A DNA stretch of 64,000 nt from Ochotona curzoniae (Eukaryota > Chordata > Mammalia > Lagomorpha > Ochotonidae). Of the stretch, positions 22,047-33,664 are shown in pieces. Below the pieces are notes generated by a model that saw only the letters and a program-made list of their open reading frames with translations, made no database searches and was not told the DNA's origin. The position numbers and the translations under genes were made by a program. The stretch covers positions 124,001 through 188,000 of the forward strand of contig NW_024465434.1 in the NCBI RefSeq assembly GCF_017591425.1, written 5' to 3'. Position 1 is the stretch's first letter, and each line of letters opens with the position of its first letter.

Positions 22047-22536
22047 GACAGCTACAACTACATAATATGCACATAAATACAACTCACACAGAAAAGACAG
22101 GTAATGCAAATGAAAAGCATGACTTTTTCAAACACTAACAATTTTATCTACAGCTAAGTTTTCATATTGGTGGCAGCATTTTAATTTTCAGTGTATAACA
22201 AGGAATTAGTTGATAGGAATCTCTAAAAAACTCTGAACATTCACTATTCAGATACTGTAATTTTAACAGAAAGAAATTTATCTCTGATTCTTATAACTCT
22301 TGCCTAAAGAAATGTAAACATAAAAATAATGAGCAAATTGTGATTTGTCCTTCATAGACAAATTGCAAAATGAGCAATCTTGATAATCTCCTTTTCTCTC
22401 CCTATAAATAACTGTACTTTAAATTTAGTGACCTGTTCTGACAAAGCCTAAACTTGCGAACCTTCTCTGCAAGAAAAAAGTTATTCCTACAGTCTTTCTG
22501 TTTTCCTTTTCTTTTGCTCTGCTGTAGAATCTAAGC

Positions 22537-22538
<2 letters not shown>
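22047..22538. other. Intron sequence without recognised features
   Basis: AT-rich sequence between a CSINE and the CA repeat; nothing recognised. Confidence 0.55.

Positions 22539-22588
<50 letters not shown>
22539..22588. repeat. (CA)25 microsatellite
   Basis: Perfect 50 bp. In transcript orientation it is a UG repeat 50 bp after the donor of the 15th exon. Confidence 0.97.
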
Positions 22589-22590
<2 letters not shown>

Positions 22591-22638
22591 GGAACACATA
22601 AGCGAAATAAATTACAACACAGTATTATCAGGACTTAC

Positions 22639-22823
22639 TTGGTAAGCTGAGCTAACTCAAATTCTAATAATCTCTTCGCTTCCAATAAAGTATTTATTTC
22701 CTGTTTCATCTGCTTTTCTAAACCTTTTAAATTATCTGCTTCAAATGCTTGAGACTTCAATTCATTCTGTAACAACAGTCGCTTATTTGATTCCTGCTCT
22801 AGCTGTAGAGTCAGATTTTTAAC
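22639..22823 (-). CDS. ROCK1: ROCK1 exon (15th): coiled coil, Shroom-binding region
   Basis: 185 bp encoding residues 769 to 829 plus two bases of Lys830. Segments include VKNLTLQLEQESNKRLLLQN, then AFEADNLKGLEKQMKQE and LLEFELAQLT. Ser792 replaces Thr. The acceptor is tctcatag and the donor gtaagtcc. A (CA)25 repeat lies 50 bp past the donor in the intron, read as UG repeats in the transcript. Confidence 0.95.
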
Positions 22824-22829
22824 CTATGA

Positions 22830-23420
22830 GAGAAACATAATTGGTAAGTTAAATCTCTTAAGTAGTTAGACCTTTTCGAAAGAATATAAATAACAAATTA
22901 AGTACATTATAACACCTATACTAATAAGGAATATTGGTATTTTACATGTTTATTATTTGCAAATTATTAAATCCGTCCCCAAATTTCAGACATCCAATTC
23001 AGTGAAGAGAATCCAGCTGCTTTCTTCTCCAATTATCAAGGAAATTTTCTAATACAAAGTGATCATAAAAGCCATTTTGGGGAGAACCCTTCAAAAGTTA
23101 TTTAAATTTTGTTCATTCATAAAGTTATTTGTTCAAATCTAAAAATCCCCCAAAACTTACAAAACAAACTAAACATATATTTAATTCAATATCACAAATA
23201 TTGTCAAAGTACTTACCACCAGATATTGGTTCCAAGAGACTAAAAATTTTTACAATGCTCTTTATGGTCTGCTCTTCCTACTGTCCACTCATCACTCACT
23301 CTTCTCTACAATCTGATTATATTCAAATCCTCAAAATACAAAATTCCCTCACTTCATGGTTCTTAGTTTATACACACTGAATTTCTTCTCTCTTTCCTTC
23401 TTCATTTTAAAAATTGCTTT
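22830..23420. other. Intron sequence without recognised features
   Basis: AT-rich sequence; nothing recognised. Confidence 0.5.
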
Positions 23421-23427
23421 CCATAAA

Positions 23428-23728
23428 GAATTATTGACTTATTTATTTGTTTAATTGAAAAGCAGAGATACAGAGTGGGAGAAAGATCTTGCATCCACTG
23501 GTTCTCTACCCAAGTGGCTCCATGAAGTCAGGAGCCGATGCTTCCTCCGGGTCTCCAATGCAGGTGCAGAGACCCAATCAGCTGGGACAACTTGCTCTGT
23601 TTTCTTAGATGCATTAGCAGAGAGCTGGATTGGAAACGGAGCAGCTGGAAAGTAAACCAGTACCCATACGGAATGGAATGCCATCCCTGCTACCAGAGGC
23701 TTAACCACAATGCCAGACCCTTTATTTT
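23428..23728 (-). repeat. Old CSINE, antisense
   Basis: It runs from gacttatttatttgtttaat to ggcttaaccacaatgccagac. Confidence 0.85.
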
Positions 23729-23739
23729 TTCATTTTTTT

Positions 23740-24280
23740 CTGCTTTCAATATAAATGCCACATCCTTAATGAGCACTTCCTAAACTTCCAAACTGCATTT
23801 GTCACAAACTCCTATAACACTGTATATATCTACTTTTTATTTATTTATTTGTTGAGTTTGTAATGTCAATTTTAACATGTCTCTCCCACAGGGCTGTAGG
23901 CACCAAAGCAGTCAAGACCATTCCTGCCACATTGGCTTCAGTAATCTTAACCTGTAGCACAGAGCAAGGAAAACTAAAAGGAAGTAAAAAAGTATGTTTT
24001 AGAACAGCTATGTATAAATTTTCAAAATTTCAACATATATTCCTCCTTCATGCTGGCTCTAACAGTATCTCTAATCTCTTCTTTCTAATCAGTTCTATAT
24101 ACCTTTACCAGATAATTTTCCTAAAAGGATGCTTTCAGCTAAAGCTTCTGCCAAATTTTAAGACGAATCAAAATTTGGGCACTCAAGTTTCTCCCATGAC
24201 TATATAATATGCCTGTTAATCTCTGGTTATGTTCCTTTTTTTTGTCCTTACTTATTACCTACTTAGAATTTAACTTAAAA
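23740..24280. other. Intron sequence, unassigned
   Basis: C/T-rich and AT-rich DNA, possibly old L2-like material near 24040-24240; not firm enough to name. Confidence 0.4.
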
Positions 24281-24282
24281 AA

Positions 24283-24425
24283 AAAAACCATATATTTTTA
24301 TTAGAAAGTTAGATCTACAGAAAAGAGAAAGATCCTCTACCCACTGGTTTACTCTCCAAATGGCTACAACGGCTGGAGCTGAGCTGATCTGAAACCAAGA
24401 GCCAGGTCTCTTCGATGATCATTTT
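24283..24425 (-). repeat. CSINE fragment, antisense
   Basis: Tail and 3' half only (atatttttattagaaagtta to aaaccaagagccaggtctct). Confidence 0.8.
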
Positions 24426-24445
24426 TTGCACCTGAATCAATTTTT

Positions 24446-24773
24446 CTTTTTAAAGATTTATTTTTATTGGAGAGGCAGATATACAGAGAAGGAGGAGAGA
24501 CAGAGGAAGATCTTCCGTCTGATGATTCACTCCCCAAGCGGCCGCAACAGCTGGAGCTAAGCCAATTTGAAGCCAGGAGCCCAGAGCTTCTTCCAGGTCT
24601 CCCATGTGGGTACAGGGTCCCAATGTTTTGGGCCGTCCTCGACTGCTTTCCCAGGCCACAGGCAGGGAGCTGGATGGGAAATGGGGCTGCCGGGATTAGA
24701 ACCAGTGCCCATATGGGATTCCGGTGTGTTCAAGACAAGGACTTTAACCATTACGCTATCGCGTGGGCCCATG
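24446..24773 (-). repeat. Young CSINE, antisense, with 15-bp TSD
   Basis: Full-length; cctgaatcaattttt flanks it at 24431-24445 and 24774-24788. Confidence 0.95.
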
Positions 24774-24789
24774 CCTGAATCAATTTTTA

Positions 24790-25210
24790 AAATCTAGATA
24801 ACATTTAATCCCCTTCCTTGTGGAGGGTGTATGACTTTCAGCTTAAAAATAATTTCATATATGTGTGTTTACACACACATACATAATAACCACTGGTGTA
24901 CAATTTTCCCTTTTGATTAAAAGCTTTGCAAATGTGTACCCTGTGCTTTCTATTAACCTATGCCAAGTAAAGCTGCAGTTTAGCACTTCCCTTTGAAACG
25001 TAAGAGTAATGCTCCTCTGTGGGGTTATAGGGTGCCCTATAATGAAGTGGTTTGTTTACCTTTTTCAATAAGGTATAGAACCTACAGAGTGAAGATGAAC
25101 GTTCTAAGTATTAGGATGACCACACAGCAGTGAACACACATACATGTTGTCTATTTCATTCAAACCTCTTACATGGTATTTAAATGATAGATAATAACGG
25201 TGGCCATTCA
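24790..25210. other. Intron sequence, unassigned
   Basis: It includes a short gtgtttacacacacat palindrome-like stretch; the start resembles old L1 3' material but is not firm. Confidence 0.4.
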
Positions 25211-25212
25211 AC

Positions 25213-25480
25213 CTGAGGGTGAAGATGCCAGTTAAGATGCTATGTCTTACATTGCAAGACCTGGGGTTAATACTCAGCTGCAGCTCCTGTCTCTAGCTTC
25301 CTGTCTCTGTACTCTTATGTAGCATTGGCGATGTCTTAAGTAATTATGTTCTTGTAATCCACATGGGAGGCCTAGATTCCATTCTGGTTCCTGGCTTTGG
25401 GAATTGTCCCAGTCTTTTGGGCATTTGGAAAGTAAACCAGTAACGAGAATTCTGGTTCTCTGTGTCTAAAATAAAAAAAA
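25213..25480 (+). repeat. Old CSINE, sense, near an exon
   Basis: Diverged copy (gttaagatgctatgtcttac, ccacatgggaggcctagatt), ending about 80 bp from the donor of the 14th exon. Confidence 0.7.
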
Positions 25481-25561
25481 ATTAAAAAAAAATATATATA
25501 TATGGACAACTCTCATGATAACTTTTTAGAAGATGACTAAAATCAATAACAGTTTTCTTAC

Positions 25562-25722
25562 TTCATCCTCCATCCTTTCTTTATTTTCAGTCAAATGCTC
25601 CAGTTTCTGCTGAGATTGCTTGAGATCCACATCCAGCATGGAACACTGCTTCTCGATCTGAACAACCCTATCTTCAGCCTTCTCCCGAGCTTCTCTCTCT
25701 TCTTTCAGCTTTTTTTCCATTT
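25562..25722 (-). CDS. ROCK1: ROCK1 exon (14th): coiled coil, Shroom-binding region
   Basis: 161 bp encoding residues 715 to 768. It shows EMEKKLKEEREAREKAEDRV and SMLDVDLKQSQQKLEHL, strongly charged coiled coil. Asp732 and Glu760 differ from the Asn and Gly I remember in human. The acceptor is ttttgcag and the donor gtaagaaa. The exon ends on a codon boundary after MEDE. Confidence 0.95.
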
Positions 25723-25739
25723 CTGCAAAAGCAAAAAGT

Positions 25740-26455
25740 TACAAGGACAATATTGAAAGAAAGGCTACCTTAATACTTCTCACTTTACCTGAGCTGCAAA
25801 TGTGTTTCAAATATTTACTGTTTCTATCCTGTGCTTCTAATGGAACAATTACAGTTCTAATGTCATCTGAATTGTTTTTATCAGGGAATCTTAAAAAAAA
25901 AATGGGAGCATAAAAAGTGTTAAAATAAAACTCTTTCAATCCAGCCTCTTCCTAACAGTATGAGATGATTTAGTCCCATTTTCAAGGCAGAACATGATTA
26001 GTTGGAAAGAAAGTAATGAAACAGAAAAATGGCTGTAGTTGAAGTAAAAGCAGACAAAATTTATGACTATTAATTTATGCTTTGCGGTGTTCCAAAAACT
26101 TTAAGAAGCTTAAGCCTATGACAGGAACTCTAATTTATGCAACAGACAAATGAGATTCTAAGGTAGTACAACTAGCCACTTTAAAGACAATGAATTTACA
26201 ATTAGGATCTTTATCAGAATATGGTAGCTTAGATTTTGAGAAACAAATTTTTTTCTTATGGTAATCCAGCTAGTAAGTAGTATCATCAGGATTCAAACTT
26301 TATAAATCCACTTTCACAGTCACTAAGATTGTCCTTTAGGTAACAAGATAAAACAGTTAGAATCTAAGCTTCTTATCTTTCCCACCACAAAATTTCAAAC
26401 ACAGCTGCACCAATACATTTGTCATTTCTTAATTCTCTTCTTCTTCTTTTTTTAA
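25740..26455. other. Intron sequence without recognised features
   Basis: AT-rich intronic DNA; possibly a weak MIR-like stretch near 26080-26330, not firm. Confidence 0.45.
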
Positions 26456-26465
26456 ATAGTGGCTG

Positions 26466-26780
26466 ATATCTGTTATTTATTTATTTATTTTTAATTGGAA
26501 AGGCAGATATACAGAGAGGAAACACAGAGAGGAAGATCTTTTGTCTGATGGTTCACTCTCCAAGTGAGCACAACGGCTGGAGCTGAGCCAATCCGATGCT
26601 AGGATGCCTGGAGCTTTACCGGGTCTCCCACATGGTTGCAGGGTCCCAAGGCTCTGGGCTGTCCTCTACTACTTTCCCAGGCCACAAGCAGGGAGCTGGA
26701 TGGGAAGTGGAACTACTGGGATTGGAACCGGCACCTATTTGGATCCCAGCACGTGCAAGGCATGAACTTTAACCACAAAC
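26466..26780 (-). repeat. CSINE, antisense
   Basis: Full-length copy: tttatttatttatttttaat, ggttcactctccaagtgagc, end gcaaggcatgaactttaacc. Confidence 0.92.
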
Positions 26781-27005
26781 AAAAATCCATCCACTTATGT
26801 TCTGATCCTGGATCCCTCTCCTTTGTCTTCCAGGCTTATTACTAACTGACTTCATAGCTCCACATAAATACCTAATAAGCTTGCTAAAGTATACATCTAA
26901 GCCTTTATTACTCTCCCATCCCCAAGCCTCTCTTCTCTCCATTACATCTCAATTTCAATATGAGTATTTTAAAAAGTTCATGGAAAAACAAAATTAAAAC
27001 ATGTT

Positions 27006-27160
27006 TGGGGTTGGAGTCATGTCATAGCTCGTTAAACCACTGTCTACGGCACCAGTGTCCCACATGGGCCCAGTCCCTGCCATTGTGGCCATTTGGGGAA
27101 TGAACCAGCAGATGAAAGATTTGTCTATTCCCTCTTTTTTCTGTAACTGCTTTACAAAAA
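27006..27160 (+). repeat. CSINE, sense, internally deleted, inside MITE
   Basis: The head ggagtcatgtcatagctcgt jumps to cattgtggccatttggggaa; a purine tract follows. Confidence 0.75.
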
Positions 27161-27287
27161 AGAAAGAAGAAAGGAAGCAGGGAGAAAGAAAGAGAGGGAG
27201 TGAAGCAGGGAGGGAGAGAAATAAGGAAGGAAGGAAAAAAGGAAGGAAGGAAAGGGGAAAAAGGAAGCAAGAAAGAAAAAGAAAAAA
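27160..27287. repeat. Purine-rich GAAA/GGAA tract
   Basis: About 125 bp of almost pure purine (aagaaagaagaaaggaagca and similar); likely grown from the SINE poly(A). Confidence 0.92.
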
Positions 27288-27374
27288 TTAAAAGACATTT
27301 ATTTTGACTCAAAAGGCTTTGAAATTCAGGCTTATTATTTTTATAATGTATATTTTCCATGAACTTCCAAACAC

Positions 27375-27605
27375 ATTTTATTTATTTACCAAGAGCCCAG
27401 CACATCAGGACTGGTGGGAGTCAGGAGCTGGAAGCTCAATTCAGCGTTTCCATTTCGAAGGTATGGGGCCAGCTACTTGAGCCATCATGACTATCTCCTA
27501 GGGCTGCAGTTATCAGAAAGCTAGTCAGCAGCTAGAGGAAGGAATCAAATCAAGCCATTCTGATATAATGTGTCTAAGTGGCTGGGCCACGCACTTGCCC
27601 TTCTG
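27375..27605 (-). repeat. Old CSINE, antisense
   Basis: Diverged: ggggccagctacttgagcca, tggctgggccacgc. Confidence 0.65.
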
Positions 27606-27821
27606 TGAAATTTTTTTGAAGATTCTGTGGTTCAGCTATCTACAATGAAGGTCTAAGTTTTTCTTGATTCCTTCTTTTGTCCAACCACATCATTACCAAC
27701 CCTTGTATTTTGTACCCCCATTCTTTTCCTCTCTGCTATCACCAGTGCTCATAGTGTATACTCTCCCAAATGAACTCCACTTGTTCAATTATTTCTCCAA
27801 AAACATACTTCTCCCCGCCCC

Positions 27822-28125
27822 CACAGATTTATTTATTTTTATTTGAAAGGTAGATTTCTAATGAGAAAGAATAAGAGACAAAGCAAGAGGTTCTACATTC
27901 ACTAGTTCCCCCTCTACCTGGCCACAACAGCTAGAGCTGAGCTGATCTGAAGCTGAGCGCCAAGAGCTTCTTCCTGGCCTCCCACGTGGATATAGGGGCC
28001 TAGGAATGTATGTACCCAGGTCATAAGAGGGCCAGATCAGAAGTGGAGCAGCTGAGACACACACCAGCACTCTTATGGAATGCTGCTGCCTACAGGCAGA
28101 GGGAGGATTAGGCTATTATATTACC
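27822..28125 (-). repeat. Old CSINE, antisense
   Basis: It starts cacagatttatttatttttatttg and contains gcttcttcctggcctcccac. Confidence 0.85.
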
Positions 28126-28139
28126 ACTTACTATGCCTA

Positions 28140-28310
28140 CATTCCTTTTTTAACAACTAGTGCATTCTGGCTTCCGTCTCTTAATTCAAATATCACTAAC
28201 TCAAAGAAGCCTTTGTTCAGAACTCGATCTTAGGTACTGCCACACTGAAATAATGGCATTTGTGTATATTTCTATTACATTAATGATTACATGCCTATAA
28301 GGGATATATT
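28140..28310 (+). repeat. Possible L2 3'-end fragment
   Basis: attcaaatatcactaactcaaagaagcc resembles the L2 stretch before its 3' end. Confidence 0.4.
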
Positions 28311-28667
28311 GTAAAGAAGCTAGGATCTGAAGCTACAGCAGGGCACCAAACACAGATATTCTGATGTATGACATGGGCTATTAGGCCAAATTCTCACCCC
28401 AGATATTTGGCTATTATGAAGGGACAGAATGAAACAATGGTAATGAGTAAGGATCATAGGTTGCTGCAAGCACTGCCTGTTTTAAGATGTGAATGGTTTA
28501 TACATATTTACAAGAACAAAGAAGAAAATGGAGGAAAAACAGAGTACAGAGAAACAATAAGGAGATAAATTAGGATGAGGTAAGCAGAGATGAGCTTTGC
28601 ATAAGGCCAGAAAAGAAAGAAGTTTCTCCTTCTCTGAGAGGGAAGATAATAAAGATGGATAAAAAAA

Positions 28668-28976
28668 TGAATTGCGCTTGGCACAGCAGCCTACTGGCTA
28701 AATCCTCACCTTGCACGCACTGGGATCCCATATGGACACCTGTTCATATCCTGGTTGCTCCACTTCTCACCCACCTCCCTGCTTGTGGCCTGGGCAGGCA
28801 GTCAAGGATGGCCCAAAGCCTTGGCACCCTGCACCCATGTAGGAGATCCAGAGGAGGATGCTGGCTCCTGACTTTAGATTGGCTCAGCTCCAGTTACTAC
28901 GCCACTTGGGGAGTGAATCATCGGACGAAAGATCTTTCTCTCTGTATTTCTGTGTTTCCAATTAAAAAAAAAAACT
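28668..28976 (+). repeat. CSINE, sense, just past an exon donor
   Basis: Full-length copy from cgcttggcacagcagcctac to a poly(A), ending about 30 bp from the 13th exon donor at 29008. Confidence 0.9.
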
Positions 28977-29007
28977 TAATATATTTATATATAAAAAAGA
29001 CACTTAC

Positions 29008-29158
29008 CACACATTGCAACAGATTTTGCCTCTTCAATAGATTGATGTTTGTCAGTTAAACGAGCTTTTGTTACTTTGTGTTCATTCATCTCTTGTTCTA
29101 GTCGCTGTTGTAATGACTTAAGTTTGTAGTTTAGATCAATCTCCAAATTATTTTTTTC
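29008..29158 (-). CDS. ROCK1: ROCK1 exon (13th): coiled coil
   Basis: 151 bp encoding residues 665 to 714 plus one base of Glu715. It reads EKNNLEIDLNYKLKSLQQRL, then a stretch ending SIEEAKSVAMC. Residue 688 is Met (Val in human as recalled). The acceptor is tttaacag and the donor gtaagtgt. The C-terminal part enters the region reported to bind Shroom3 (about 707 to 946). Confidence 0.95.
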
Positions 29159-29159
29159 C

Positions 29160-29680
29160 TGTTAAAAGGGAATGAGATTCGTGGAACAAATTGTTTAAAA
29201 AGAATATTAGTAAATCTTAAATTATTTAGAATTCCACAAGTGATAAAAACCCTATTTTCAAAACCACAATAAACACATGGAACCAAAAATAAAATATCAC
29301 TTCAACTATATTCCCATTTGAAATATTAATCATGGTGACTACAGAACAATGTTGTGTTTGTGGATAAGGATGATTCCTTGCTAAGAACAGAAATGAGTAA
29401 ACAAATTCTTTGCTTTAAAATATTTTGCTATCACTTTAGAAAGATTAAATTACCTTTTCTACATCTGAATTTATAAACGGCCATTTCTTTGATGAAATTA
29501 CAAGCATTTCATGGCAAGTCATTGAAATAGGAAAAACGAGTAAAAATCTATCTATCCTAATTCTCTGGATACATGCACTGGTTCTTTTCTTTTATCCTAT
29601 TTCTTTACTTACATCAGCTTTGCCATCAAATAACTATTCCAGTTCTCACAAAACACATCCAAAGGCAAGTAGCTGCCTTC
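29160..29680. other. Intron sequence without recognised features
   Basis: AT-rich; nothing recognised. Confidence 0.5.
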
Positions 29681-29684
29681 CTTT

Positions 29685-30010
29685 TTTAAAAGCTTACTTA
29701 TTTTACTGATTTGGGAGGGAGGGAGTAGGGGACAGGCGTACACATATGTTCACACATACACACACACACGAGAGAGAGAGACAGACAGACAGAGAAATCT
29801 CTTATCCACTTGTTTAGTTTCCAAATGTCTACAATAACCAGGACTAGAACAGATCAGAACCAGAAGTGATTAACTCAACCTCTGTCTCCACTGGCATGAC
29901 CCGGACCCAATTACCAGCTGCCTCCCAGGGTGCACATTAGCAGGAAGCTTAATTAGAAGTGGAGTCAAGATACAATTTTTCCAATATGAGATGCAGGAGT
30001 AGCTTTTCTG
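29685..30010 (-). repeat. Old CSINE, antisense, with CA/GA run
   Basis: Diverged: gcttacttattttactgatt, a CA and GA stretch at 29755-29793, and cattagcaggaagcttaatt. Confidence 0.65.
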
Positions 30011-30165
30011 GTAATTTACCTGAGGTTCTAATTGATCTCCAACAATTTAGGGGAACAGTGAAAATGTGAGAGCTAGATCTGTTCATTAAATACTTAATTG
30101 CTTTCTTAGCAAGGTATGCTAACGAAGGAAATCACTGATATTTCTGATTGTTAAGAAAATTCTAG

Positions 30166-30450
30166 GAATGGGTGCTTTGTCTGGCATTTAAGATACTGTT
30201 TGCGATACCCATATCCCACATAAGAATACCTTGTTCAAATCCTAGTTCTGCTTCTGCAGGCTCTTTGCCAACATATAACCTAGGAAATAGCAGATGATGG
30301 CTTCAATAACTGAGTTCCTGCTGCTCACCTGGCACACTGACACTGAGTTCCAGGTTCCTGGCTTTGGCCTTGCCCAGCTCTGGCTCCTCTAGGTAGGCAT
30401 TTGGAGAGTGAGCCACTGAATAGAAAATCTTTGCCTTTCAAATCAGTAAC
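30166..30450 (+). repeat. Old CSINE, sense
   Basis: It contains gtctggcatttaagatactg, ctggcacactgacactgagt and ggagagtgagccactgaata. Confidence 0.7.
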
Positions 30451-30494
30451 AAAGCAAATTCTAAATGTAAATGTCAACAACTACATGCTTACTT

Positions 30495-30820
30495 TTTTTA
30501 AAGATATATTTATTTTTAATTTTATATATTTTATTGGAAAGTCAGATTTACAGAGAGGAAAGACAAAGATCTGTCCACTGGTTCACTCCCTAAGTGGCTG
30601 CAATGGCCAGAGCTGAGCCCATGGAAGCCAGAAACTATTTCCAGGTATTCCAAGCAGGTGCAGGGTCCCAAGGCTTTGAGCCATCTTCTATTGCTTTCCC
30701 AGGCCACAATCAGGGAGCTAAATGGGAACTGGAGCAGCAGGGATATGAACTGGTGTCCATATGGGATCCCAGTGTATGTAAGGCAAGGACTTTAGCCACT
30801 AGGCTACTATGCTAGGTCCA
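30495..30820 (-). repeat. CSINE, antisense
   Basis: It runs from taaagatatatttatttttaat to ggactttagccactaggcta. Confidence 0.9.
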
Positions 30821-30914
30821 ACTACGTATTTCCTACCTTGCTAACATATATCAATAAAGTAGAATAAGCAAAGCAAGGTCTTCTAAATATTGATGCTTCA
30901 TTCCCTTCCTTTTT

Positions 30915-31215
30915 TGTTTTATTAATTTGTCTTCATTTTAATCTCTGATAGACAGATTTTCCATCACAGGTTCAATCTCTCAGTGCTTAAAACAGCAAGG
31001 GCTAGGTTATGTCAAGGTCAGAAGTGTCAGATTCCATCTAGATTCCCCACATGGAGAGATTGGGGGTCAAATACTTGGACCATCACCTAATGCCTCTCAG
31101 GACAAGCCTTAGCAGGAAGCTGGATGGGAAGTGTATCCAGGGTCAAAGCAGGCATTCAAATATGGAATGCAGGTATCGCATCTGGCATCTTAACCACCTT
31201 GCCAAATACCATCCC
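30915..31215 (-). repeat. Old CSINE, antisense
   Basis: Diverged: ggttcaatctctcagtgctt, cttagcaggaagctggatgg. Confidence 0.7.
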
Positions 31216-31513
31216 TTGTTCCATCCTACAATATCCACAGCACCTTCATCTTACTCATGGACAAAAAAAGAGACGGATATTTAAGAAAAGGTATTTCCAA
31301 ACCAGAGCAATTATGATCATCTATTAATACCAAATAGCAAACAACTTGAATAGGAAAAGAAAATGGAAATAACACTAAAACCATGTTCATCTTCACACAC
31401 CAAACAGCCAATAGCCATACAAACATTAGGAATAACTATTATTTTGTAAAACCACCTTATAATCTTTAATAATTTATTTACTATCTTATAATTGGTCATA
31501 TTAAATTATTTAC

Positions 31514-31620
31514 CTTCTCTGAATGATTAAGCATGTCTTGAGCCTCTTTCCTTTCTACTTCCATTCTTTCAAGATTATGTTTGAGAAGCTTCACCTCCTC
31601 TTGTAAAGATGAAATTCGAG
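31514..31620 (-). CDS. ROCK1: ROCK1 exon (12th): coiled coil
   Basis: 107 bp encoding residues 629 to 664, from ARISSLQEEVKLLKHNLE to NHSEK. It has more differences from human, as I remember it, than neighbouring exons: Ser632, Leu640, Arg647, Met648 and Val650. The heptad pattern is kept. The acceptor is attgatag and the donor gtaaataa. Confidence 0.94.
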
Positions 31621-31924
31621 CTATCAATTGAGAAAAAAGTTCAAATCTATGGTTATTGATACAAAATATATTGTTCAAAATATATTAAAATGTAAAAATG
31701 AATTAAATGTCTTGATCAGATAAAATCTTCAAAACCTGCTGCAATATATGCTGGCCCAGTCAATAAAAATGTTAATGCTAACTGGGTTAATAAAAATGTT
31801 GATGCATCTGATGCATACTCCTTATCTTACAAGCATTCAAAGAAATGAAGTGAGCATGGGCTAAAAATCAGACCCAAGTCCTTACTGTATGCTATTTAGT
31901 ACCCCATCAATGAGGATACCCCCG

Positions 31925-32315
31925 GATTGGTATTGTGGCACAGGATGTAAAGCCAGTCAGCCAGACATAATGATTGATTCTCCACCTGCTGATTTACTCC
32001 CAAAATGCATTCAACACCCAGGACTAGGCCAAGTCAAAACCAGTAGCTAGAAACTTTACCCTTGGAAGGGATATAGGGACCCAATTTCCTAGGTCAACTG
32101 ATGCTGCCTTCTAAGGTGTGTTACCAGAAGGTTGGATCATAAGTACTAAAATCTCTGAGCCTAAGAAACATATCATAAAAAAAAAAAATGAAAATTTAAA
32201 AAGAAAGAAAGAAAAAAGAAGTAAAGAACCCAGGGTCAAACCAACATGCTGATGCAAGATGCCAGCATTGCAAGAGGTACCTTGATCTGCAATGCCACAA
32301 TGCCAGCCCATATAG
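31925..32315 (-). repeat. Old, rearranged CSINE material
   Basis: Antisense blocks (ctgatttactcccaaaatgc; ccagaaggttggatcataag; gatctgcaatgccacaatgc) sit beside a short sense head at 31930-31956. Probably two overlapping old insertions. Confidence 0.5.
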
Positions 32316-32389
32316 TAAGTTTTCAAAACTCTATAGAGACAGTAAATTTAGATTAAACTCTGAGTTTTTAGTGTAGAAGAAGCTTATTT

Positions 32390-32710
32390 CAAACTCCTAA
32401 GAAGCTCATAAACATATGAGTGCAAAAAGACGGATCCAAGCAGTGTTTATTGCATGATTCCATTTATATCAAACTAAAACAACAACAACAACAAAAAACT
32501 AATCTATAGTATTAAATGTCAGAACAGGGATTCTCTGAGGGAGGATGCCAGAAGTTAGTGACTGACAGGAATTCCAGGGGACTTTGGAGTTGCTTGATAA
32601 TATTCAGTTTAATGGTTGGAACTCATGTTATATAGGAATGTTCATGTTGTGAAAATTCTTTATATATTTAGCTTTCATATATTACATTTTAATAAACTAA
32701 CATAGATTAA
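32390..32710 (+). mobile_element. L1 3'-end remnant
   Basis: attgcatgattccatttata, gtcagaacagggattctctg and cattttaataaacta match the old L1 3'-UTR order. Confidence 0.55.
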
Positions 32711-33024
32711 GGGTCAGCCAGAAAAAAAAATCCTCTTAAATCTAAGTATATTAAAATTTCCCCCAAAGAAATCCAAAATTCACAAAAAGGCAAAAATCTG
32801 AGCCCAACAACAGCATATAAAAATTCAAGGTAAATGAATGGGCAAGACAAAATTAGAAAATGAATATTAAAAAAATCACTCACAAAAATTCTAATCTACC
32901 AAGAATATCTAAGTCATACAATCTAGCACATCAAAAAACACTGCATTAAAAAAGGCAAAATATTTATACAATACACACAGCTAATATACTCAATAAAGAC
33001 TCTGAAAAGAAAATGAAGAAACAT

Positions 33025-33165
33025 TTATTTTTATGTGCAACTGTAAGAAAAGAAAGGAAATACAAGTTACAATCTACAGGGCACATGACAGGGAGCTAAA
33101 TCAGGGAACAGCATGAAATAAACCAGTGCCAAAAGGCTGCACCACAACACTGGCTCTGATCACTG
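33025..33165 (-). repeat. CSINE fragment, antisense
   Basis: catgacagggagctaaatca, aaccagtgccaaaaggctgc and a tail-like tttatttttatgtgcaactg. Confidence 0.55.
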
Positions 33166-33399
33166 GCTTTTCAAAGGAATGCCAAAAACATTTAAAGAGA
33201 AAATAATAATCTCTTCAACAAATGGTGCAGGCTAATAAGAATAAAGTGGCCAGCAAGAACAAGTGAACCACTCCCATTTTTATAATAAACTCTTCAAGTC
33301 CTTTGCTGAAAAGAACAACAAGATTGTTGTCCTTATGTAGTACAACTTAACGTACATATAATATAAAAATTACAATTTTTTTAAAGCCATGATACATTT

Positions 33400-33660
33400 T
33401 TAAAGAAATTTATTTGAATGGAAGAGTGACAGAGCTCTGCCATGTGCTGAGTCGTTCCCTTCAGGACCACAAAAGCTGGGCTGGTCCAGGAGCCAGAAAC
33501 TCCTCCCTGGTTTCCCATGCAAGTGGGAGGGGCTCAAGCATTTAAGCCATCATCCCTGGCTTGCCAGGCACATCAGCAAAGATTTGAATTGGAAGCAAAC
33601 CATCCAGAACACCAATCAACACTCTAATATGTGATGCAGGCAGTGGTGGTTTAACTCATT
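33400..33660 (-). repeat. Old CSINE, antisense
   Basis: aaatttatttgaatggaaga, ctccctggtttcccatgcaa and ttgccaggcacatcagcaaa. Confidence 0.75.
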
Positions 33661-33664
33661 TGCC

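Larger units (their letters stand above)
26964..27373. mobile_element. Mariner-like MITE interrupted by a CSINE and a GA tract
   Basis: Left end aaaaagttcatggaaaaaca and right end tttccatgaacttccaaac are inverted. The interior (aattaaaagacatttatttt) resembles 42045-42063 (aattaaaagatgtttatttt). Confidence 0.6.
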
